5,433 bases of DNA from CASQEL01 sp036655975. GTDB lineage: Bacteria > Desulfobacterota > Desulfovibrionia > Desulfovibrionales > Desulfovibrionaceae. Shown here in pieces: positions 1 to 4,821 of this stretch (position 1 is the first letter of the stretch; every line of letters starts with the position of its first letter). Where the stretch lies: contig JAVVPD010000126.1 of assembly GCA_036655975.1 (NCBI GenBank), positions 1 to 5,433 on the forward strand, given 5' to 3'. Both the position numbers and the translations under genes were made by a program. The notes under the pieces were generated by a model. It saw nothing but the letters and a program-made list of their open reading frames with translations. It was not told the origin of the DNA and ran no database searches.

Positions 1-846
1 ACCCCCTTTGACGTACAGGGTGCGGACATTATGCTTCTGCATAATGCCGGGGAAATCATGGCATGGCCCGAAAATGTTGCGGCTTTCTCGCTGATTTTTC
101 AGGAAGCCGGTCTTTCTTGGACCCTCAGCAGCGAAGTCGCCGCCTATGACGGCGTGAACTACGGCGTATTCTATGACGACGCACAAACCGCACGCATTGC
201 CCTGATGCACATGCAGGCGGCTAAAAAATTGGGCGTCAAAAAAATCGTTATCGGTGAATGCGGTCACGCACACAAAGCCCTGACCGTTATCGCCGACCGC
301 GTTATCCCCTACGAATTGCAAGTTCCCCGCGAAAGCTGCTATGTAACCCTGCGTGACATCGTCATGTCTGGTAAATTAAAGCTTGATCCTTCGCGCAACA
401 ACTTCCCCGTGACCCTGCACGACCCCTGTAACATTGTGCGCCTCATGGGTATTGTGGAACCGCAACGCGAAATCGTGCGTAAAATTGCCCCCATGTTCCG
501 CGAAATGCCCCACCACGGCGTGGATAACTATTGCTGCGGCGGTGGTAGTGGTTTTGCCATTATGACCCGTAACAATATTGAAAGCTGGCGCGGCAACATC
601 TCTGGCCGTAAAAAAATGCAACAGATCTGTGCCGCATTCTCCGAGTGCATGGGCCCAGAAACCAAAAAGTATATCTGTGCTCCCTGCTCCAACTGTAAGG
701 GCCAGATCCGTGAATTGCTTGAACATAACGACATGTACGAAAAGAACATGTTCGCCTACGGCGGCTTGGTCGAACTCATCGTTAACGCTATGGTCAACGT
801 CAACCCCGGCTTTATCAAGTGGGAAGGCGCGGCAGAAGAAGAATAA
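1..846 (+). CDS. CCG-domain Fe-S oxidoreductase, HdrD/DsrK/TmcB/HmcF type (5'-truncated)
   Basis: The reading frame is open from the first base, so the start lies upstream; 281 residues are visible before TAA at 844-846. The family is the catalytic subunit of heterodisulfide-reductase-like membrane complexes (HdrD, DsrK, HmcF, TmcB), which carry a noncubane [4Fe-4S] cluster on the cytoplasmic side and exchange electrons with membrane quinones or periplasmic cytochromes. Numbering from the first codon in the window, an intact cysteine-rich CCG module is present: HDPC at 143, CCGGG at 178-179, and CAPCSNC at 226-232. An earlier, degenerate copy of the module keeps only the GECGH segment (Cys 87). 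The WTLSSE and GVNYGVFY stretch between is typical of the DsrK-like group. The N-terminal ferredoxin part expected in relatives would lie outside the window. A strong terminator follows, so this is the last gene of its operon; HmcF is also last in its operon, but I cannot separate HmcF, TmcB and other paralogues from this fragment. Confidence 0.85.
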   Translation, partial: TPFDVQGADIMLLHNAGEIMAWPENVAAFSLIFQEAGLSWTLSSEVAAYDGVNYGVFYDDAQTARIALMHMQAAKKLGVKKIVIGECGHAHKALTVIADRVIPYELQVPRESCYVTLRDIVMSGKLKLDPSRNNFPVTLHDPCNIVRLMGIVEPQREIVRKIAPMFREMPHHGVDNYCCGGGSGFAIMTRNNIESWRGNISGRKKMQQICAAFSECMGPETKKYICAPCSNCKGQIRELLEHNDMYEKNMFAYGGLVELIVNAMVNVNPGFIKWEGAAEEE

Positions 847-941
847 GCAGCTCTGGGGGGAGGCCACGGCTTTTCCCCAAGCCCTGCGTTAAGGAGCCAT
901 AAAAGCCCTTAAGTCCGCAAATATGCCTTTCATGGCACACT

Positions 942-984
942 AAAAGGCTTTCTTGACTGATTTTTTCAGACAGGAAAGCCTTTT
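942..984 (+). terminator. Rho-independent terminator of the reductase operon
   Basis: The arms AAAAGGCTTTC (942-952) and GAAAGCCTTTT (974-984) pair perfectly. The stem continues inward (953-955 with 971-973, including one T-G pair), then an A-A mismatch, then CTG (957-959) with CAG (967-969) around a T-rich loop. The descending arm ends in five T's (981-985). The run of A's before the left arm means it could also work on the minus strand, but no minus-strand gene needs it here. It lies about 95 bases after the reductase stop codon. Confidence 0.88.
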
Positions 985-1025
985 TAAAGTATTTTTGATT
1001 CCAGACGCTCCCTCCAGCGCTTTAC

Positions 1026-1044
1026 GGCGAAAGTAAATTTCGCC
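1026..1044. repeat. Short perfect inverted repeat (hairpin)
   Basis: GGCGAAA (1026-1032) and TTTCGCC (1038-1044) form a 7-bp perfect stem with a five-base loop. It is followed at once by a repeated CGCCTA unit (1041-1052) and a G/C-rich stretch. No T-run follows, so it is not a normal terminator. It lies upstream of the predicted promoter of the exchanger gene and would not be in that mRNA. It could be a dispersed extragenic repeat or a protein-binding site; the window alone cannot tell. Confidence 0.4.
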
Positions 1045-1091
1045 TACGCCTACGGGGCGGGCGACGGAAGTCTTTGCCTTCCTCCCTTGGC

Positions 1092-1120
1092 TTGTCAATT
1101 GTGCAGAAATTCACTATTGT
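1092..1120 (+). promoter_or_regulatory. Predicted sigma70-type promoter of the exchanger gene
   Basis: TTGTCA at 1092-1097 (5 of 6 to the consensus -35) is followed after exactly 17 bases by TATTGT at 1115-1120 (4 of 6 to the -10). Transcription would start near 1127 and leave a leader of about 30 bases before the ATG at 1159. The position after the upstream terminator suits an independent transcription unit. Prediction from hexamers only. Confidence 0.45.
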
Positions 1121-1158
1121 TACCCGCGCAATGACAACTTTTATACAGCGAGAAGAGC

Positions 1159-2847
1159 ATGACTTGGTTCACCCAGTTATTTTTGGGGCACGGGGCTGCA
1201 CAATCGGTGGTTGTTTTGGCTCTCGCAATTGTGTTGGGTTTAGCCATTGGGCTGATACAATTTCGGGGAATACGTCTGGGAGTGGGCGGGGTGCTGTTCA
1301 GCGGGCTCGCCTTAGCCCATTTCGGCATTAAGATTGACCATCAGGTGCTGGAATTTGTCCGAGAATTTGGACTGATTTTATTTGTTTTTTCCATTGGCAT
1401 GCAGGTTGGCCCCAGCTTTGTGGATTCCTTGCGCCGCCGAGGTTTACGTTTGAACATGATGGCAGCACTGATTGTCATGCTGGGTGTGCTGGCAACAGTT
1501 ATTTGCTATGCCAGCTTTGACATTCCGCTCGCGGTGGCGGTGGGGCTGTTCAGCGGGGGGGTTACCAACACGCCTTCGCTCGCGGCGGCATCACAAGTAT
1601 TTATGGAATTGGGCCCCACACCGGAGGTGGCGGCTAAGGCTGTGGCCGATGCGGGCCTTGGCTATGCAGTGTCCTATCCATTTGGGATTTTTGGAATTAT
1701 CAGTGTTATGCTGATTGTACGCTTTGTTTTTCGAATCAACCCCGACCAAGAATTGCAAGAAATGGAGGCCCAAGCCAAGGCGCAGGAAACCCACCTGCAC
1801 AATCTCACCGTGCGCGTTGCAAATCCCAATTTATTCGGACAAAAATTGCACACGGTTGAGGAACTTGACGGCGCAGGACTCGTGATCTCACGGGTGCGCG
1901 AACCCAACGCGACGGGGCACCATGCTGCCAGTCCGGACACCGTCTTGTGTAAAGATATGCTCCTGCATGCGGTGGGTGACGAGGCGGGATTAAAGCGCCT
2001 CCAAATGATTGTGGGGCCGATGGCGGATATAGATTTACGCAACGAACCGGGGCCACTGGAAATTCGTCATTTGCTGGTCACACGAAATGACGCCACGGAC
2101 AAAAATATTGTCCAATTAGGGCTGACAGCAGGCCGAGGTGTCACCGTAACGCGCATTATCCGCGCAGAAACGGAATTTTCCCCCAGCGCCACGGTACCTT
2201 TGCATTTTGGCGACAAAGTGGTGGCGGTGGGCGACACTATTGCGCTGAATCAAGCCGAAACGCTGTTGGGTAATTCGACCAAGGCATTGAGGCACCCCCA
2301 TATCTTACCAATTTTTTTAGGAATTATGCTCGGCACCGTATTGGGGAGCATTCCCATAGCCGTACCGGGTTTACCCTCGGGGGTTAAATTAGGGCTGGCG
2401 GGTGGGCCTTTACTGGTGGCAATTTTGCTCAGTCGGGTACACCATTTTGCGGGGATGACGTGGTATTTACCCATGAGTGCCAATCTGATATTGCGCGAAG
2501 TGGGGATTGCGCTCTTCCTCGCCTGTGTGGGCATTAATGCGGGCGACCGTTTTGTGGGGGCGCTCTTAGATGGCTCGGGCCTGTATTGGATGAGCATTGC
2601 CGCCTGCATCACTTTTTTCCCTTTGCTCATTGCGGCCTTTGTGGGGCGGGTATTCCTCAAGTGTAATTATGCGTCCCTGTGCGGGCTATTAGCGGGCAGC
2701 ATGACCGATCCACCGGCACTGGCTTTTGCCAACCAAATGCTGGGGTCTGACGCGCCTGCCTCCGTGTACGCCTCCGTCTATCCGCTCACCATGTTTTTAC
2801 GCATCCTCATGGGGCAATTGCTGGTTCTGGGCTTATACGCCCTTTGA
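1159..2847 (+). CDS. AspT/YidE-family putative exchanger (aspartate:alanine exchanger family)
   Basis: A 562-residue inner-membrane transporter, close to the roughly 550-560 residues usual for YidE/YbjL-like members. The architecture is complete. An N-terminal membrane half (about residues 12-192) is followed by a soluble cytoplasmic middle (about 193-378) resembling two RCK_C (TrkA-C) domains (about 215-290 and 298-372), and a C-terminal membrane half (about 380-562). The halves are an internal duplication: FSIGMQVGPSF (77-87) matches CVGINAGDRFV (456-466), and GGVTNTPSLAAA (133-144) matches GSMTDPPALAFA (513-524). Characterised relatives include AspT, which exchanges aspartate for alanine, and succinate exporters, so a small carboxylate or amino acid is likely, but no decarboxylase or other substrate gene adjoins. 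The ATG has a modest AGAAGAG ribosome site at 1151-1157 and no better start upstream. The RCK_C-like domains suggest gating by a cytoplasmic ligand. A G7 run (1555-1561) encodes the GGV of the first signature. Confidence 0.9.
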   Translation: MTWFTQLFLGHGAAQSVVVLALAIVLGLAIGLIQFRGIRLGVGGVLFSGLALAHFGIKIDHQVLEFVREFGLILFVFSIGMQVGPSFVDSLRRRGLRLNMMAALIVMLGVLATVICYASFDIPLAVAVGLFSGGVTNTPSLAAASQVFMELGPTPEVAAKAVADAGLGYAVSYPFGIFGIISVMLIVRFVFRINPDQELQEMEAQAKAQETHLHNLTVRVANPNLFGQKLHTVEELDGAGLVISRVREPNATGHHAASPDTVLCKDMLLHAVGDEAGLKRLQMIVGPMADIDLRNEPGPLEIRHLLVTRNDATDKNIVQLGLTAGRGVTVTRIIRAETEFSPSATVPLHFGDKVVAVGDTIALNQAETLLGNSTKALRHPHILPIFLGIMLGTVLGSIPIAVPGLPSGVKLGLAGGPLLVAILLSRVHHFAGMTWYLPMSANLILREVGIALFLACVGINAGDRFVGALLDGSGLYWMSIAACITFFPLLIAAFVGRVFLKCNYASLCGLLAGSMTDPPALAFANQMLGSDAPASVYASVYPLTMFLRILMGQLLVLGLYAL

Positions 2848-2872
2848 CCTCAACCATAAAAAAATATATAAT
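2844..2872 (+). promoter_or_regulatory. Predicted strong sigma70-type promoter of the MFS gene
   Basis: TTGACC at 2844-2849 (5 of 6) and a perfect TATAAT at 2867-2872 are separated by 17 bases, the optimal spacing. The -35 contains the TGA stop codon (2845-2847) of the exchanger gene, and the spacer is A/T-rich. The expected start near 2879 gives a leader of about 78 bases. This is the best promoter match in the window and shows that the MFS gene need not depend on read-through from the exchanger. Confidence 0.65.
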
Positions 2873-2876
2873 TTTT

Positions 2877-2904
2877 AAGGTGGAGAAGTGTAGCTCTCCG
2901 CCTT
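2877..2904 (+). terminator. Hairpin after the exchanger gene: weak terminator or 5'-leader stem
   Basis: AAGGTGGAGA (2877-2886) pairs with TCTCCGCCTT (2895-2904) with one T-G pair, around an eight-base loop. Only four T's (2903-2906) follow, so as a rho-independent terminator for the exchanger gene it would be weak. It also coincides with the predicted transcription start of the MFS gene, so the MFS mRNA would begin with this stem. Either role, or both, is possible. Confidence 0.5.
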
Positions 2905-2956
2905 TTCTGCGTCCCTACCTTCATCCTTTTCTCGCATACCATAAGGTACACCATCC

Positions 2957-4156
2957 ATGTCCAGCCGCTCCCTTCCCTTGCCTTTTACCACAGCTTGGCC
3001 GTGGGTAGCCTTTGTCGCCCTCATATTTTTAGCAAATTATGGCGCGCGTGCCACACTTTCGCCCTTACTCGTGGCGCTAGAAACAGACATGCACATCAAC
3101 CATTCGCAGGCCACAAGCCTGTTGATGTTGCAGGGATTTGGTTTTTCCGTGGCTTTGGGCCTTTCAGGCTTTCTCATGAGTTCCGTGCGTCCCGCGCATA
3201 TCGCCGTATTTTCGCTCGTGGCTGCCGGTATGAGTTTGCTGTTCATGCCCCTGGTCAACACCCTGCTGCAAGGACAGGTGCTCTTTCTGATATTCGGGCT
3301 TATGGCGGGATTATATTTTCCTGCAGGCATGGCAACCCTGTCCAGTTTGGTTTTCCCGCAAGACTTGGGCAAAGCCGTGGGTATCCATGAGCTGGCCCCC
3401 AATACGGGCTTTATCATTATGCCCCTGCTTATGCAGCTCGCCTTACACTATACGGATTGGCGGGGAGCGTTCAGCTTTGTGGGCCTTGGGATGATCAGTA
3501 TCGGGCTGAGTTTTCTTTTATTCGGACGTGGAGGGCAGCAGTGCACCCAAGTTGCGTCCTTTGCGGGGAGTGCTCGGGTGCTACGCGACTCACGCACATG
3601 GCTGTTCGCTATTTTACTGACCATTTGTCTTGTCGGCGAATTCACCATTTACAGTGTCATGCAACTCTATCTGGTGAGCGAGCAAGGCTTTAGCGCAGAA
3701 AAAGCCAATCTTATTCTGTCTCTCTCGCGGGCTATCACGCCGCTGGCTGTTGTGGGAGCGGGTTTTGCCGCAGACAGATACAATCCCGCACGCGTACTCG
3801 GCTTATGCCTGTTGCTGCACGGTGTGGCCTTAGGGATGATGAACCTGTCCCATATCTACCTCGCACTGGGGGGGGTATTTGCACAGGCTTTTTGCATTGC
3901 CTTTTCCTTCCCCGCACTGTTCAAAATTATGGGCGATTGCATTAAGGTTAACGATCAGCCCTTGCTCTTGTCGTTCACCATGCCGCTGGCAGGTCTGGTT
4001 GCCACGGGCTTTGTGCCTTGGCTTTTGGGCCTGTGCGGCGAATATGCCAGCTTCGGTTTGGGTTTTATCGTCTTGGGGGGGGGCTCAATCCTGTCCATTC
4101 TGGCGCTTATCCCCTTACAACGTGTTTATACGAAAACGGAGACTAAAAGCCGCTAA
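2957..4156 (+). CDS. Major facilitator superfamily (MFS) transporter
   Basis: A complete 399-residue inner-membrane protein of typical MFS size, with hydrophobic segments compatible with 12 helices in two bundles separated by a short polar loop around residues 190-212. MFS-like features include YGARATLSPLL at the end of helix 1 (28-38), the GLYFPAGMATLSSL segment of helix 4 (118-131), LGKAVGIHELAPNTG leading into helix 5 (137-151), DWRGAF (167-172), and GFAADRYNPARVLG (269-282), which resembles the motif A loop in the second half. A clear motif A is not seen in the loop after helix 2. The substrate cannot be told; drug, sugar-acid and organic-anion carriers all remain possible. The ATG has AAGG (2943-2946) ten bases upstream. 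The gene has its own predicted promoter and ends with TAA at 4154-4156, next to a hairpin shared with the convergent YgiW-like gene. Two poly-G tracts, G8 (3868-3875) and G9 (4075-4083), lie in the 3' part. Confidence 0.88.
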   Translation: MSSRSLPLPFTTAWPWVAFVALIFLANYGARATLSPLLVALETDMHINHSQATSLLMLQGFGFSVALGLSGFLMSSVRPAHIAVFSLVAAGMSLLFMPLVNTLLQGQVLFLIFGLMAGLYFPAGMATLSSLVFPQDLGKAVGIHELAPNTGFIIMPLLMQLALHYTDWRGAFSFVGLGMISIGLSFLLFGRGGQQCTQVASFAGSARVLRDSRTWLFAILLTICLVGEFTIYSVMQLYLVSEQGFSAEKANLILSLSRAITPLAVVGAGFAADRYNPARVLGLCLLLHGVALGMMNLSHIYLALGGVFAQAFCIAFSFPALFKIMGDCIKVNDQPLLLSFTMPLAGLVATGFVPWLLGLCGEYASFGLGFIVLGGGSILSILALIPLQRVYTKTETKSR

Positions 4157-4190
4157 AAAACCCATCAACAGAAAATTTTCTGCTGATGGG
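4155..4190 (-). terminator. Rho-independent terminator of the YgiW-like gene, at the convergent junction
   Basis: Arms 4161-4175 and 4176-4190 form a 15-bp near-perfect inverted repeat (CCCATCA...TGATGGG outside, AGAAAA/TTTTCT inside, one A-C mismatch), with an AATT-type loop at the centre. Read on the minus strand, the stem is followed by six T's (4160 down to 4155), so it is a classic terminator for the minus-strand gene ending at 4215. The tail overlaps the last two bases of the MFS stop codon. On the plus strand no T-run follows, so termination of the MFS transcript here would be weaker. Confidence 0.85.
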
Positions 4191-4214
4191 CACCAATATT
4201 CCTAGGAACTTCCG

Positions 4215-4565
4215 TTACGGCTTTATTTCTAAAGTCTTCACGTCAACCTTTGAGGGCTTAGTTTTGCTGGTATCCACCTTACCTGTCAAGCGCACGGTCA
4301 TAGCTGGAGTTACCTTACGCCCCGCGAAAACATGATCGTCAATTTCAACAACCACTGTCCCTGTTGCGTCTTTAAAGGTGTACTTATCTTTTGAACCCGT
4401 AATTTTTTCAACAATATTCCCTTCCAGCAAACAACCCGCATTGTCTGCGGCACCCGCCACTTGCGCTGCGGAATTTACGTCAGCCGTGGAATTCGGGCCT
4501 TCAAAAGCTGCCTGTGCCGGTATTGCCACGCACAACAAAAACAGCATCATAAAAAATACGCGCAT
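4215..4565 (-). CDS. YgiW/YdeI-type exported OB-fold stress protein
   Basis: A 116-residue precursor of the bacterial OB-fold (BOF) family, small periplasmic proteins linked in enterobacteria to tolerance of peroxide, acid, metals or cationic peptides; the molecular ligand is poorly defined. The mature part carries the family pattern in order: GPNSTADVNSAAQV, then GNIVEKI, YTFKDATGTVVVEID, VTPAMTVRLTGKVD and VDVKTLEIKP, closely resembling E. coli YgiW as I recall it. The chosen start (ATG at 4565-4563) gives a clean signal peptide: a basic MR, the hydrophobic VFFMMLFLLCVAIP, and cleavage after AQA before AFEG. It has a ribosome site, GAGAGG (4575-4570), four bases away. Longer forms starting at ATG 4607 or GTG 4613 are open but add a 14-16-residue polar extension before the signal peptide and lack a good ribosome site. 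The gene is divergent from the peroxidase gene and convergent with the MFS gene. One cysteine is predicted in the mature protein (GCLLEG). Confidence 0.87.
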   Translation of the reverse strand: MRVFFMMLFLLCVAIPAQAAFEGPNSTADVNSAAQVAGAADNAGCLLEGNIVEKITGSKDKYTFKDATGTVVVEIDDHVFAGRKVTPAMTVRLTGKVDTSKTKPSKVDVKTLEIKP

Positions 4566-4725
4566 ACGCCCTCTCTTGGTGTTAAAAATTGGTATCCTAT
4601 TGAACATATACACACTCTACAAACACAGCGTTTGTTTTCTCCCTATCCAAGGTAAACATCCCCCCCAGAATAGTCAAGTACATATATTATTATAGATTGT
4701 ATATTCCTCTTACTAAAGCGGTGTC

Positions 4726-4740
4726 ATTACTATCAGTAAT
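4726..4740. promoter_or_regulatory. 15-base palindrome, candidate operator
   Basis: ATTACT (4726-4731) and AGTAAT (4735-4740) are perfect inverted repeats around ATC. The site lies in the divergent region, ending five bases before the -35 hexamer of the predicted peroxidase promoter and about 160 bases from the YgiW-like start codon. Its size fits a dimeric regulator; viewed as 7-1-7 with one mismatch it has the geometry of Fur/PerR-family boxes. The identity of the regulator is inference only. Confidence 0.45.
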
Positions 4741-4745
4741 ACTTA

Positions 4746-4774
4746 TTGACAAAAAAAGCACAAGCCCCCATACT
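4746..4774 (+). promoter_or_regulatory. Predicted sigma70-type promoter of the peroxidase gene
   Basis: A perfect TTGACA (4746-4751) is followed after 17 bases by CATACT (4769-4774, 4 of 6 to the -10). The start would be near 4781, giving a leader of about 40 bases to the ATG at 4822. A weak -10 together with a palindrome just upstream of the -35 would suit regulated expression. Confidence 0.5.
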
Positions 4775-4821
4775 CAAGGCATCTGTTCCAGTATGCTATT
4801 AACCATCAAAAAGAGGTCAAC

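Larger units (their letters stand above)
847..1158. other. Intergenic region between reductase and exchanger genes
   Basis: These 312 bases hold no credible gene. From left to right there is a G-rich stretch just after the stop codon, a Shine-Dalgarno-like AAGGAG at 891-896 with no usable start codon after it, a strong terminator hairpin (942-984), a 7-bp perfect hairpin (1026-1044) beside a doubled CGCCTA, and a promoter-like pair of hexamers (1092-1120) leading to the next gene. Short ORFs here overlap the start of the exchanger gene in other frames and have no supporting ribosome binding site. Confidence 0.6.

Noticed and set aside
376..867. 163-codon open frame on the minus strand, antisense to the reductase
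   Set aside because: It mirrors the reductase codons, whose conserved cysteine motifs prove the plus-strand frame; the antisense product has low-complexity composition and no recognisable family.
578..892. 104-codon plus-strand frame overlapping the reductase end
   Set aside because: It is an out-of-frame shadow with no ribosome site and unrelated composition; the real frame runs to 846 with conserved motifs.
1066..1082. GGAAG/CTTCC stem of five base pairs upstream of the exchanger promoter
   Set aside because: Short stem with a seven-base loop and no T-run or conserved context; expected by chance.
1674..2660. Several minus-strand open frames of 60-136 codons inside the exchanger gene
   Set aside because: All lie opposite a complete, motif-bearing exchanger gene and none resembles a known protein.
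2937..2948. Small stem TACC/GGTA that would cover part of the MFS ribosome site
   Set aside because: Only four base pairs, too weak to propose translational control.
3879..4205. 108-codon plus-strand frame across the end of the MFS gene
   Set aside because: It overlaps MFS helices in another frame and runs through the terminator hairpin; no ribosome site supports it.
4199..4208. Ten-base perfect palindrome TTCCTAGGAA near the YgiW-like stop codon
   Set aside because: Short, located between two convergent gene ends, and with no promoter nearby to regulate; chance is a sufficient explanation.
4672..4677. Minus-strand TTGACT as -35 for the YgiW-like gene
   Set aside because: At 16-18 bases spacing no hexamer matches a -10 beyond three of six, so the promoter of this gene was left unassigned.
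4378..4695. 105-codon plus-strand frame opposite the YgiW-like gene
   Set aside because: The minus-strand frame has a signal peptide and the full YgiW/YdeI pattern; this is its antisense shadow.
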